Assembly: GCA_009738435.1 (NCBI GenBank)
Contig: CP046522.1
Coordinates: 713,249 to 777,248, forward strand
Length of the DNA stretch: 64,000 nucleotides
Reading direction: 5' to 3'
Source of the DNA: Clostridium bovifaecis
GTDB lineage: Bacteria; Bacillota; Clostridia; Clostridiales; Clostridiaceae
Below the pieces are notes generated by a model. It had not been told where the DNA came from, did no database searches, and saw only the letters and a program-made list of their open reading frames with translations. Each line of letters opens with the position of its first letter. Positions within the stretch are counted from its first letter, which is position 1. The translations under genes and the position numbers were made by a program. Positions 48,350 through 57,234 of this stretch are shown in pieces.

Positions 48350-48894
48350 ATGATGGGACGGATTAGTATTTTAATACGAATTAATAAAGAGAGGGAATAT
48401 ATTTTCAAAAATAAAACTTCAACACTGATATTATTTTTAATGCTTGTATTAGGAATAACGGTATGTTCTAACGAAAATAAGATTACGGTAAAAGATGCTT
48501 CAAAAGTATTAGCAACAGTAAACGGTAAAAAAATAACACAACAGCAAATAGACATGGCTAGAATAAGCAGTATCTTTCCAGAGAAAGAGTCAATAGAAAA
48601 ATCAATAGATGAAGAATTATTACTTGAGAAAGCTAAAGATTTAAAGATAAGTATCCCAGATAACGAAGCAAAAACAGAGGTTAAAAAGCAAAGGGATTTA
48701 TATGAAGATATGCTGAATAAGGCGGATAATAAAGATGAAGTAAAAATTACATTGGATAATTTAATAAAAAATTAGGGTTGACCGAGGAAGAATATTGAAA
48801 TTCATATGCTGTACAAGGTTATAAAAATGCTTTAATTATAGGAAAAACTAGGGAAAAATTAAGGGTAGATACTGAAAAATACTTAAAGAGTTAA
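48350..48894 (+). pseudogene. SurA-N-like lipoprotein, decayed (cassette 3)
   Basis: A signal-like hydrophobic stretch ending LVLGITVCSNENK suggests a lipoprotein, followed by a SurA N-terminal-like chaperone domain (ATVNGKKITQQQIDMARIS and SIDEELLLEKAKDL). The frame is lost in the A-run near 48770; after a shift it continues GLTEEEY, has TGA where Trp is expected, then NSYAVQGYKNALIIG to a stop at 48892-48894. Likely a PrsA/SurA relative with no PPIase domain, now inactive. Confidence 0.65.
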
Positions 48895-48988
48895 GAGCAA
48901 CAGCAAAGATAAATTATTATAATTGATGAACAATATTTTTATGTTGTGATGGAACGGTAAACTAATGTGTAACAGAGGGGGATTTTAA

Positions 48989-49192
48989 ATGAAATACTTC
49001 GGCTATTTTGTTATAGGATTTTTAGTGTTTTGGACTGTAGAAATTTTATCTGTAAACATAGGAAGTGCAATAGGTTTAGGGCCCGGAGAGATAGGTCTTG
49101 TAGTTAGTGCTATATCATTACTTTGTGCAATAATAGTAATATGCACAATAATAATAGTGAAAGCTATTAAAAATAATAATCATGCTAAATAA
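48989..49192 (+). CDS. Small membrane protein, 67 aa (cassette 3)
   Basis: Two hydrophobic segments: YFVIGFLVFWTVEIL and GLVVSAISLLCAIIVICTII, with a short Gly-rich loop and a basic tail. AGAGGGGGAT precedes the ATG. I recognise no family. It lies inside the same cassette as the lipoprotein fragment and the 61-aa gene; multi-gene cassettes are unusual, so this cassette may result from deletion of an intervening attC. Confidence 0.65.
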   Translation: MKYFGYFVIGFLVFWTVEILSVNIGSAIGLGPGEIGLVVSAISLLCAIIVICTIIIVKAIKNNNHAK

Positions 49193-49270
49193 GCATATAT
49201 TTTATTCGCATTAGTAATTTTAGATGCAATTGCACATTCTTAATAAATTATATAAGAGGAGAGTTTGATA

Positions 49271-49456
49271 ATGGAAAAGGTAATATGGGTTATAAGTAAT
49301 GGAAAAATGCTAGGTGCAAAAGAAGATGACGGCTTGGATATTGTAAACAGGTATTTAGAAGAAGGCTGGAAAGTTAAGCATATATCTGCATGTGCTTTAG
49401 GCGAAAGCATAAACGCAGGACAGGCATATATTGTTATTGAAAAAGATGTTGATTAG
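49271..49456 (+). CDS. Small protein, 61 aa, DUF4177-like
   Basis: A short alpha/beta protein: KVIWVISNGKMLG, then LDIVNRYLEEGWKVKHIS, then AYIVIEKD. The pattern of a strand, an N-x-x-x-x-x-G-W motif and a closing strand resembles small DUF4177-type proteins. GAGGAGAG precedes ATG 49271; an upstream in-frame TTG at 49265 is less likely. Function unknown. Confidence 0.6.
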   Translation: MEKVIWVISNGKMLGAKEDDGLDIVNRYLEEGWKVKHISACALGESINAGQAYIVIEKDVD

Positions 49457-49546
49457 TATAATTTTTAAATATTTAATGTCACATCATTCTAATAAAACAT
49501 CACAACAGTATATTATGGTGAATTAACTAAATAGGGGGGATGTGTT

Positions 49547-49715
49547 TTGAAAAAGAAAATATCAATATGTATTATTAGTATCTTTGTTTTTTGTGGTTTA
49601 GTTTTATGGGGAGTTACATCTATTAGATAATAATTATTTATTGGTGAATGACAGTAAATATAAGACTATAGATGGAACAATTGATTTAGATAAGTTTTAT
49701 AATTTTATAGAATAG
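49547..49715 (+). pseudogene. Small membrane-anchored protein fragment (cassette 3)
   Basis: TTG 49547 after GGGGGGATG opens a signal-anchor (KKKISICIISIFVFCGLVLW), then a frameshift near 49620; NNYLLVNDSKYKTIDGT continues in another frame to a stop at 49715. Unrecognised. Confidence 0.45.
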
Positions 49716-49801
49716 TTCGAAATATTCTTAGAAGGCGAAATTTTAAGAACAATCTCAGGGTATGGAATACCGAATGAAGGAAACTGCTAAACATGGCTCA
49801 T

Positions 49802-49977
49802 CAGATAACAATGCACTCAAGTTCGCTTTGGCTGTTTAGGGTAAAGGCTATGAAGAAGCCAAAGCACATGCCTCAGCTAACCGAGCCGGAATTTAGAAAA
49901 GCTAACATAAGAGCTATGTAAGCTTTTCTAAATTCCTGTAACGCTGAGGCACGTCTTGAGTGCTAAACGTTATACGT
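49802..49977 (+). repeat. attC3
   Basis: CAGATAAC (49802-49809) complements GTTATCTG ending attC2, and pairing extends to 19 of 21 bases. The 3' half-site is GTTATACGT (crossover 49969/49970). Arms: TGCACTCAAG/CTTGAGTGC, TTTGGCT/AGCCAAA, GCCTCAGC/GCTGAGGC and GGAATTTAGAAAAGCT with its complement. Confidence 0.87.
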
Positions 49978-50077
49978 AACTTTCAAAGGAAAGGGCAATG
50001 GACTGAAAGTTTTTAGATTTATTGAGACGTAATTGTATGTTATGAATATTATTATTTGTATTAAGCGGGAGATAAAT

Positions 50078-50749
50078 ATGATGGAAGATTATAATAGTGT
50101 AAAAACTGATTTTAATGAAATTTCAGAACTTGATGAACCAAAATGGAATCATAATAACTGTTATTTTAAGCAACTCATGAAACATATGCCAGATAATATT
50201 GAAACTTGCCTTGATATCGGCTGTGGTAAAGGTGAACTTTCATATATGTTATCAAAAAAGTCTCAAAATGTTATTGCTGTTGACCTCGCGGATAAGATGA
50301 TTGAAAAGGCAAAAGTATTACACCCAAATAAGAATATCAAATATGTTTATGGGAATATTCTCGATATGAAGTTTAAAAATGATAGTCTTGATGTTATTAT
50401 AACAACTGCCACAGCACATCATTTACCATATGAGTGGCTTTTGTGTTTTTCAAAAGAGAAACTTAAAAAGGGTGGGAAACTTATTGTATTAGACCTTGCA
50501 AAAGCGAAGTCTTTGACAGACTATATTATATGGGGGAGTGCCTTTATTCCTAATATCGTTATGAATTTAATAAAAAATGGTAGGTTGCAAAAGGATGATG
50601 AGCATTCAAAAGAAGTTTGGGAAAGACATGGTAAACATGATACATATATGACAATGGACGAGATAAGATCATTAGCTGAAAAGCACATACCAACAGCGAA
50701 AGTTAAACGCAAACTTTTTTGGCGATATTCACTGATATGGCAAAAGTAA
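50078..50749 (+). CDS. Class I SAM-dependent methyltransferase (cassette 4)
   Basis: A 223-residue methyltransferase with the SAM loop LDIGCGKGELSYML (about residues 46-59), the acidic motif VIAVDLADKMIEKA, and the VIITTATAHHLPYEW catalytic-region block. Substrate unknown; UbiE-like small-molecule methylation is plausible. GCGGGAG before ATG 50078 sets the start over the in-frame 50033. It is the sole gene of a clean cassette bounded by attC3 and attC4, in the normal orientation. Confidence 0.87.
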   Translation: MMEDYNSVKTDFNEISELDEPKWNHNNCYFKQLMKHMPDNIETCLDIGCGKGELSYMLSKKSQNVIAVDLADKMIEKAKVLHPNKNIKYVYGNILDMKFKNDSLDVIITTATAHHLPYEWLLCFSKEKLKKGGKLIVLDLAKAKSLTDYIIWGSAFIPNIVMNLIKNGRLQKDDEHSKEVWERHGKHDTYMTMDEIRSLAEKHIPTAKVKRKLFWRYSLIWQK

Positions 50750-50861
50750 ACCTCAAATCAACATAGCATGGAAACTAATTAGTGCACATTATTCTTATAA
50801 TAAGGCACAAATTTAAGGGTTTTTATTTTATAGGTTTAGTTCAGAGTGAGTGGCTAAAGCT

Positions 50862-51037
50862 ACGTATAACAATGCACTCAAGTTCGCTCTGGCAGCAAGG
50901 GGTCAAGCCAATGTAGAAGCCAAAGCACATGTTTCAGCTAACAGAGTTGGAATTTAGGAAATCTAACATAAGAACTATGTAAGCTTTTCTAAATTCCTGT
51001 AACGCTGGAGCACGTCTTGAGTGCGAAACGTTATGTG
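50862..51037 (+). repeat. attC4
   Basis: ACGTATAAC (50862-50870) is the exact complement of GTTATACGT ending attC3. The 3' half-site is GTTATGTG (crossover 51030/51031). The site is clearly homologous to attC3, with the same TGCACTCAAG/CTTGAGTGC outer stem and the AAGCTTTTCTAAATTCC inner arm. Confidence 0.87.
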
Positions 51038-51252
51038 AAATTTTAAAGCTAAGAAAATCTTGATTACACATTTAGTGATTTTTATGTGTAGATAATATGC
51101 CGCAATTATAAAATTGAACTAAATCGCTAAAAGCGATAGCTTAGGCTAATGGTTAAATCAAAGTTTATATGTAAAAAAAATAAGAAGTGAAGTTTCTTTC
51201 TCAAGGAAGCTTCACTTCTCACATTCTACACGCCTTTTAAAGGAGTGATAAA
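51038..51252 (+). other. Start of cassette 5, non-coding, with a hairpin
   Basis: No gene is seen. A stem-loop GAAGTGAAGTTTC ... GAAGCTTCACTTC (about 51186-51218) may be a terminator or part of an insertion-element end. The matching attC (expected CACATAAC) is not found downstream, so the distal end of this cassette has been disrupted. Confidence 0.45.
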
Positions 51253-51330
51253 ATGTATAAAAAAATAGACAAAATGGGTAAAGACCTAGAAATTCGGGGG
51301 CACAGCCAACATACTATTAAAAATATGGTT
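51253..51330 (+). pseudogene. XerD-like recombinase, N-terminal fragment
   Basis: After AAAGGAGTGATAAA, ATG 51253 opens MYKKIDKMGKDLEIRGHSQH, a typical start of the tyrosine recombinase core-binding domain, stopping after 26 codons. Just downstream the sequence changes to an IS91-type transposase end. Confidence 0.5.
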
Positions 51331-51362
51331 TAGATTATGAAGAATTTTTCAAACTTTTATAA

Positions 51363-51581
51363 TCAGCCAACCGAGTTCTTTTAGAAAATAGAAATAAGAA
51401 GTTAAAGTTTAAACGATGCATAGAAATCTTTAGGATTAAGCCTAGAGAGCTTGAGAATCTATCATCAGCGGAGCTGTTTTTTAAATTAACTGGGATTAAA
51501 ATAGGTAAATGTAAAAATTGTGAGAAGGGAAATTTGATAAAAATAGGAAAATTAATGCCTCGAAGTGCTTCGACACCTTAA
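51363..51581 (+). pseudogene. IS91-family transposase, C-terminal fragment
   Basis: The frame reads LLENRNKKLKFKRCIEIF, then LENLSSAELFFKLTGIKIG, then the zinc-like CKNCEKGNLIKIGKLMPRSA and stops at 51581. This matches the C-terminal tail of IS91-type Y2 transposases in clostridia. The catalytic part is missing. Such elements often travel with XerD-like recombinases, and fragments of two lie nearby. Confidence 0.6.
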
Positions 51582-51963
51582 ATAAAAGGAAAAGTGAATA
51601 AGCACTTGATTATGGGGAGTGGGAAACTATATACTAAAATAGATATTAACTGTAGTTTTATGGTTAAAATCAAACTAGTATTAGAAGATTAATGATAACT
51701 TTTATTCAAAAATCCAGCTAAGAATGTTTGAATGCCCGTAAGAGGGGCTATGGCTTTTAGAGACTCCGTTCTAATAATTGATTTCGATATTGAGGTGCAT
51801 ATATTTAACATAAATCAAGTTTTAATCACTTGTAAATGCTCATATATATGTTGCTTTTTTACCCTCAACATCGCAATCAAGCCAACTCAAAGTGTGAACT
51901 GAAGATAATTTACAAACTGAACGTCAAAGAATAAGCAGTGATGAAATGAAAAATGGAGGTATT
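51582..51963 (+). other. Non-coding stretch between IS91 remnant and vanZ-like gene
   Basis: No gene seen. It contains TCGCAATCAAGCCAAC (51868-51883), which recurs as an exact inverted copy at 57310-57325. It may mark the edge of inserted DNA. Confidence 0.45.
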
Positions 51964-52487
51964 ATGAATAAACGAGAGAGAATTAAAACAGTCTTTTTAT
52001 ATGGTGTTTTCATTTGTTACATACTTTTGTTAATCAAAATATTGTTGTTATCAAGAATTTCGCATTCCGAGCTTAGGTCAGTCAATCTCATTCCTTTTTA
52101 TAGTATAAAGGAATATATTTTAGCAACTCTGCTATTATAAAAAAATTCACTTTTGGTAATGTGGTCGGCAATATAGTTATCTTTATTCCTTTTGGTGCAT
52201 ATTTGTCATTATTCAAAAACAATAAAAGAGTAATAACCAATCTGCTATTTGTATTCATAGTGAGTTTATTTATCGAAATCATTCAGGGGCTTTTAGGCAT
52301 TGGAGCATCAGACATTGATGACATAATTTTAAATTGTTTAGGTGGATTAGTTGGTATTTTAGGCTATAAGTTTTTATTGTTTATATTACGAGATGAGAAA
52401 AAAGTACGTGATGCAATCACAATACTATCTGCAATAGGATTACCTGTTTTATTATATTATTTATTCGTGGTGAGAATGAGCTTCTGA
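51964..52487 (+). pseudogene. VanZ-family membrane protein (frameshift)
   Basis: The first part (VFLYGVFICYILLLIKILLL, then RSVNLIPFYSIKEYI) and the second (FGNVVGNIVIFIPFGAYLSL, then FIEIIQGLLGIGASDIDDI) together give the VanZ fold, including the NLIPF and GASDIDDIILN motifs. The frame breaks near 52130-52150. VanZ-like proteins occur widely and alone do not give vancomycin resistance; VanZ can give low-level teicoplanin resistance. ATG 51964 follows TGGAGG. Confidence 0.75.
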
Positions 52488-52506
52488 ATATCTTCATTGC
52501 ATAAAT

Positions 52507-53187
52507 GTGAAAAAATTATGCAGGGGAAATGTAAATTATATTAATAGTACTGTAAAATTCTTTTATGTTGTAACACTTAAAGGAACATGGAGTGATTTAA
52601 GGGTTCCAAGACTTAGATATGATAAGAAGTTGCCTAAGTACTTAACGAAAGAGGAAGTAAAACTTTTACTAGAATCTACTACTTATTTAAAGCATAAAGC
52701 AATTCTATCAACTATATATTCTGGAGGTTTACGCGTTAGCGAGGCTATAAACCTAAGAACATCTGATATTATGAGTGCTGAAATGAAAATTAGGATTAGA
52801 AATGGCAAGCATAATAAAGAACGGTACACTTTATTAACTCAAAAGAATTTAGAGTTAATAAGGGTATACTGGAAGAAGCTTGGATATAAGAATTATTCTC
52901 CGGAGGACTATTTGTTTATATCTAGACAAACAAGGAAGCCATTAAGCAGTCGCTGCATACAGCATGCTATTGATAAAGCACTACTAAAGGCCGGAATAAC
53001 TAAAAAGGCTTGGCCACATACTTTAAGGCATTCTTTTGCGAATCATTTGATGAACGATGGTGTTGATTTGATAACTATTCAAGCCTTAATGGGACATTCT
53101 AATATGGAAACAACCTCAATATACCTACACGTAAGGGACTATCTATCAAACGTTAAACATAACAACTCCTTTAGATATGATGGATGA
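52507..53187 (+). CDS. Tyrosine recombinase, XerD-like (N-terminally short)
   Basis: A 226-residue phage-integrase-family recombinase. The catalytic domain is complete: Arg in SGGLRVSEA, HTLRHSFANHL, MGHSNMETT and the nucleophile Tyr in SIYLHV. Only a trace of the core-binding domain remains (YINSTVKFFYVVTLKG), so the N-terminus is truncated by about 60 residues and DNA binding is doubtful. It matches recombinases that accompany IS91-type elements, whose transposase remnant lies 1 kb upstream. Confidence 0.75.
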   Translation: MKKLCRGNVNYINSTVKFFYVVTLKGTWSDLRVPRLRYDKKLPKYLTKEEVKLLLESTTYLKHKAILSTIYSGGLRVSEAINLRTSDIMSAEMKIRIRNGKHNKERYTLLTQKNLELIRVYWKKLGYKNYSPEDYLFISRQTRKPLSSRCIQHAIDKALLKAGITKKAWPHTLRHSFANHLMNDGVDLITIQALMGHSNMETTSIYLHVRDYLSNVKHNNSFRYDG

Positions 53188-53351
53188 AAGAAGAAATTAA
53201 GGTTTTTTAATCAATGTTTCAATTATGATGACTCGGCGAGACTCGCCGTCCTTGGTGGCACATTGAGGATTAGTACATAATATAAGTAGAAGGCAGCTTA
53301 AGTATAAAAAATGAAGTCATGAACTATGTTCTTTGAAAATTGAATAATACG

Positions 53352-53602
53352 GTGTTAAATAGATTAATAGAAGAATTACCAAGTGAAACAGAATTTGAAT
53401 ATGTAGAACTTACTACAATTGCAGAAACTAATAATTTAGGATTAATAGCGTTAGCAAAATCAATTTTAGATTCTGAGGGGATAAAGTATTAGATAAACGA
53501 TATTCAGAATTGCATTCCAGGATGTATTCTATTTGTACAAATCCAAGTACCAATATCAGATGCTATAAATGCAAAAGAATTATTAAAAGATATAGGGCTA
53601 TA
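53352..53602 (+). pseudogene. DUF2007-like small protein with internal stop
   Basis: Reading from GTG 53352: VELTTIAETNNLGLIALAKS, ILDSEGIKY, then TAG, then ILFVQIQVPISDAINAKELL to a stop at 53602. The order matches the DUF2007 (putative signal-transducing) family of about 75 residues, with an amber codon in the middle. Probably a dead gene. Confidence 0.55.
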
Positions 53603-53690
53603 AAAATATGAACAGCTCACTGTCAAGTAGACAGGTAAAAAATATAAGGTTTTCGTATCTCCAACCATTTTTGTGTGGTTGGAGATATTT

Positions 53691-54554
53691 TTATGCCACT
53701 TTATGCTGTAAATAATCTCTGTACTCCAGCGGTGTCATACAGTTTAGGCGCTTTTGGTAACGCCTATTATTGTAATAACCTATGTAATCAATGACTGCTT
53801 GTTCAAGCTCATTGTATGAACTAAATGTTTTTAAATAATACATTTCAGACTTTAGGATTCCCCAAAATGCTTCCATTGGTCCGTTGTCTATGCATCTTGA
53901 TACTCTGGACATACTTTGCGTCATTCCTGAATCATCTAGCTTCCCTTTAAATGTTTTTGTAGTGTACTGAAATCCGCGGTCACTATGAAAAATAGGTTTT
54001 ACGTCAGGGTATTGCTCATGAGCTAAATCAAAGTTTTTAAATACAAGGGCATTATTGTTAGAGTGTCAGATGACAAATGAAACAATGTTCTTATCTCCTA
54101 AATCAAGGGTTGCACTTAAGTATGCTTTATTGCCTACACCATACTTCATCTCTGTTACGTCAGTAAGCCACTTCTCACCAAAGTTATCTGCTGTGGATTC
54201 TCGGTTTAAAACATTTTCAGCCGTAACCTGTGGTTTAGATTTCACATAACTTTTTCTCTTGCGCCTGCAAACAGATTTAAGGTTAAGTATCTGCATGAGT
54301 CTGTAAATTCGTTTTTGGTTCACATGAAAATCATTTTCTCTGTTTAACTTTATTGTCATCTGACGATATCCAAGAGTTCCATATTTTTCTTCATATGCAT
54401 CTTTGATTAATGGTAGAAGTGTTTGATTAAACAGCTCATTTTTACTTTCTTTGCGATATAGCCATTTATAATAGGATGATCGTGGTATTCCAACGAATCT
54501 GCACAATTCTGAAATGGAGCATCCTTTTTCGTCATATATTTCTTGAATTGCCAA
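53691..54554 (-). pseudogene. IS3-family transposase OrfB, with in-frame TGA
   Basis: The DDE integrase core: KWLTDVTEMKYG (first Asp), FHSDRGFQYT (second Asp) and DNGPMEAFWGILKSE (Glu), preceded by the HTH_21 region CSISELCRFVGIPRSSYYKW. TGA at 54065-54063 interrupts SFVI/HSNNNALVFKN in the same frame where Gly or Arg is expected. Otherwise full length at about 290 residues; inactive unless the base is miscalled. Confidence 0.88.
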
Positions 54555-54580
54555 GTAAGTGGTTTCGTTCTGAACTTGGC

Positions 54581-55168
54581 TTAAGATCGTCTCCTTTCTA
54601 GTTCTGACATTTCATTCTCAGGCTTTGTTCGCCTTCTGCGATCAAGTAAACCTTCAACACCTTTTTTCCCATATTTCTTCATCCAAGTATAGACCTGTTG
54701 ATAAGATACCTGATATTTTTCAGCTGTTGCAGCATAATTATTTTCATTTTCAATACAGTATTGAACTATTTCAACTCGTTCATCATAAGTGGTTTTACGT
54801 CCTTTAGTCATGATTGTGATTCCTCCTGTTCCAGAAGTTTTCAGTTCTTCATGACTATTATACTTCGTAACCCACCTTTGTAGCTTACCTTTTGAACGTA
54901 TCCCATATTTTAAACAGATATCATCTTGAGAACCAAGGCCAACCAGATAATCTTGCACTGCACTAAGCTTTAATTTAGATGAGTACTTTTTATTGCCAAT
55001 AATTTTAAAAGCATCGCTACCTAGACTTTGATAATTGCGTATTCACTGTTGAAAAGATTGGTAACTAATACCCATATGGGCAGCGATACTACGTTGGTTA
55101 CCTTCCCCATTCAAAAAGCGCTTCACCACAGCAAGCTTTTCATCTGGACTTATTTTGTTTTTTGACAT
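54581..55168 (-). pseudogene. IS3-family transposase OrfA, with in-frame TGA
   Basis: Two helix-turn-helix units: GEGNQRSIAAHMGISYQSFQ and later ENNYAATAEKYQVSYQQVYTW. The frame opens at ATG 55168 and contains TGA where QQWIRNY is expected (about 55049-55047). The end overlaps OrfB for the programmed frameshift typical of this family. Confidence 0.82.
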
Positions 55169-55371
55169 AGAAAATGCTCCCTTCTAAGTAAACAAGTTTT
55201 ATTATTCCACTTGTCTACCTAAAAGGGGGCATATTATAGCATAAAAAAATATGCTAATGCGACAGCCCCTTGTTTATGTTTGTTGTGAAAAACCTACTAG
55301 TAACGATGTTAATAACTTTTGCTTCGTCATATAAGAAGAATGTGCCATAAGTTAATCCTTTCTCTATGGTT

Positions 55372-55935
55372 TTATTTTAGTGTAAATTCTTCTATTTTGA
55401 TAATATTTTCTCCATCAAAACTAATACAAACAACAAAAGGCATAAAATTTTTGATTCTCTCAAATTCATTATAATTAAAATCCTTATCAAAATAACTTAT
55501 AATTGTACTTAATGCAGTACCATGTGTACCTATAACAATATTTTCATTTACATTTTCCTTTAATATATGTCGAAGTGCTGTTATGTTCCTCTTTTGAACC
55601 TCATTTAAGCTTTCACCATCAGATAATTTGTAATCAAAGTTATTCCATTGTTCTTTAGCAAATTTATCAAAGTCTTCTATCCATATACTATCTATTTTTC
55701 TTTCTCTAAAATCTTCGATAATATTAATCTCTAAACCTACTATATCTGCAAAATCTTTTATTGTATCAATGGCTCTCTTGTATGGACTCGAAAAAATTTT
55801 AATAATATTTCTATTTAACAAGAACTCTGTTACTCGTCTACAATCATTTTTGCCTTCTTCAGTAAGTGGTTGTATTAAATCATCCTTTATTGAAAAGTCT
55901 GGTTTTGCATGACGTACAAAATATACTTTAGTCAT
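55372..55935 (-). CDS. Histidine phosphatase family protein
   Basis: A 187-residue phosphoglycerate-mutase-like phosphatase. The catalytic His is in YFVRHAKPDFS at the N-terminus (RHA instead of the more common RHG), an Arg in SSPYKRAIDTI, and the second His in IGTHGTALS near residue 128. The substrate could be a phosphosugar or nucleotide. GGGGGGATTAC precedes the ATG on the minus strand. It lies just outside the IS end and is transcribed against the cassettes. Confidence 0.88.
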   Translation of the reverse strand: MTKVYFVRHAKPDFSIKDDLIQPLTEEGKNDCRRVTEFLLNRNIIKIFSSPYKRAIDTIKDFADIVGLEINIIEDFRERKIDSIWIEDFDKFAKEQWNNFDYKLSDGESLNEVQKRNITALRHILKENVNENIVIGTHGTALSTIISYFDKDFNYNEFERIKNFMPFVVCISFDGENIIKIEEFTLK

Positions 55936-56048
55936 AGTAATCCCCCCTCGTAAAAAACATTATTTTCTCTAAGCCTTTAATACACAATATTTGACGATTA
56001 CGAACTTAGCACCTTACAAATAATTGTATCACATTACTCCACTTTATC

Positions 56049-56480
56049 TTATATATTTAATTTCGGCAAAACCTTCCTTATAGATTCTATCTGAATTGAA
56101 TTTTGCATATTTAAAATAGTCTCCATGGAAACCCGTCTTTCTTTACTTCTTTTTAAATTTCTATTTATGCATGTATCTAATGAGCTTAAAAACACTATAG
56201 CTATAGTTTTACACCCAATTTCTTTTGCTATTTTTATAATAGACTTTCTATGTTTACAATTAGTATTGGCAGCATTAAAAACTACATTTAAACCTTCTAG
56301 AAGTGTCTCTTTTATCATGTCCTTTGCAGTATCAAATGCTATATTATTAGTTTTTTCATAAAACTCATAAGTCCCCATAAGATTTTTTCTGATCTCATTA
56401 CTAGATATAATGACTGTATTTAGTGTGTTAAAATATTTATTAGCATAAGAAGTCTTCCCTGAACAAGGTATACTTGACAC
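56049..56480 (-). CDS. P-loop kinase-like protein, N-terminally short
   Basis: A 143-residue AAA/zeta-toxin-like kinase fold. The Walker A motif PCSGKTSYANK is almost at the N-terminus, followed by NVVFNAANTNCKHRKS and RNLKRSKERRVS, typical of small ATP-dependent kinases. The GTG start at 56480 removes the first strand that normally precedes Walker A, so the gene may be truncated; no good ribosome site is seen. Substrate unknown. Confidence 0.6.
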   Translation of the reverse strand: MSSIPCSGKTSYANKYFNTLNTVIISSNEIRKNLMGTYEFYEKTNNIAFDTAKDMIKETLLEGLNVVFNAANTNCKHRKSIIKIAKEIGCKTIAIVFLSSLDTCINRNLKRSKERRVSMETILNMQNSIQIESIRKVLPKLNI

Positions 56481-56489
56481 TTCAATTTC

Positions 56490-56768
56490 TTAAATCTTCT
56501 TATAAATATCAGCATAACTAATTTTAATCTGTGCAGGGGTGGGTACTTGTGCCTGTTGGTGTCTTAATGTTTCAATTATTTCTCTAATATCTTTATTGCT
56601 ATATAGCGTTGCTTTTGTCAAACCTGATTCCTCAGCAACACTATTAAAATTGATATTCTTGTTTGCTCTTATAAGCCTTTGTATAGCCTCGTCAACCTTA
56701 TTGCGTGTGTTAGCTTTTCTTTCAGCATGAAGGGCTTCTAAATGCTTCTTACGGTCATAACTACTCAT
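56490..56768 (-). CDS. Tn554 TnpC-like protein (DUF6262)
   Basis: A 92-residue basic protein with RANKNINFNSVAEESGLTKA and TLYSNKDIREIIETLRHQQA (two adjoining stretches), a helix-turn-helix then coiled coil, matching DUF6262/TnpC of Tn554-family transposons. The ATG at 56768 follows AAGGTG. It lacks a functional TnpA/TnpB partner; only a recombinase tail lies upstream. Confidence 0.65.
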   Translation of the reverse strand: MSSYDRKKHLEALHAERKANTRNKVDEAIQRLIRANKNINFNSVAEESGLTKATLYSNKDIREIIETLRHQQAQVPTPAQIKISYADIYKKI

Positions 56769-56833
56769 CTGTATCACCTTGTCTCATTAACCTTTCTAAT
56801 CTACCATATACAATATTACCATCCGTTATAGTA

Positions 56834-57047
56834 TTAAGGTTTACCTCCGTTGCAGGCTAAACAAGGAGGCTATTTCGCAAAAGTGCACTTTCCTTTGCTT
56901 CTCTGCAAACAAGTACCGTAAGGAGTATCAATATCATTTAGTTTATGATTAGCCCAAAGCATATCAAGTATATCTTTTGGTATCATCAAGTAGTTTAGCA
57001 TATTTCATTGTCATTTCAGGCGAAGCATGAGCTGATAGTGTTTAGTC
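56834..57047 (-). pseudogene. Tn554-type recombinase, C-terminal remnant
   Basis: Read on the minus strand in broken frames: ASPEMTMKYAKLLDDT with the catalytic Tyr, then DTPYGTCLQRSKGKCTFAK, a stop, and PPCLACNGGKP. The YGTC ... C ... CxxC tail is characteristic of the Tn554 TnpB-like recombinase family. Remnant only. Confidence 0.62.
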
Positions 57048-57159
57048 TAAACAAATAATATTCCCCAAAATAATTAAAAAGTCGTCAGCTAGTACTTTCC
57101 AAAACTCTTATAGGCACAATATTTTGGCAATAATATTGGGTATAAGAGGAGGTGCGAAA

Positions 57160-57234
57160 GGTAATTAAGAGCTATCTAAGCTTTCATAATAACTGTAGAG
57201 CTGGTGAATGTCGGAGATACTAGACGTTATATGT
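57160..57234 (+). repeat. attC5, 3' half only
   Basis: AAGAGCTATCTAAGCTTTCATAA ... GTGAATGTCGGAGATACTAGAC GTTATATG (shown in parts) closely follows the 3' half of attC2. The crossover would be at 57226/57227. The 5' half is missing, so it is a truncated site, perhaps cut by the inserted elements. Confidence 0.72.

Larger units (their letters stand above)
53620..55225 (-). mobile_element. IS3-family (IS150 group) insertion sequence, inactive
   Basis: About 1.6 kb between imperfect inverted repeats: AAGTAGACAGGTAAAAAATA at the left (about 53624-53643) and AGGTAGACAAGTGGAATAAT read inward from about 55220. The two orfs are on the minus strand in the usual overlapping A-B order, and both contain stop codons. 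It sits inside the cassette region, next to the DUF2007 fragment. I could not identify a target duplication with confidence. Confidence 0.8.

Noticed and set aside
47559..51037. The palindromic repeats as a CRISPR array
   Set aside because: The repeats are 110-220 nt cruciforms separated by genes of varied length, not short repeats with uniform spacers.
47559..51037. The palindromic repeats as MITEs
   Set aside because: Half-sites change from one repeat to the next in a chained complementary way, which MITE insertion would not produce.
55372..56768. Phosphatase, kinase and TnpC-like genes as a defence island
   Set aside because: The genes look like unrelated passengers and transposon debris; no nuclease, sensor or known defence pairing is seen.
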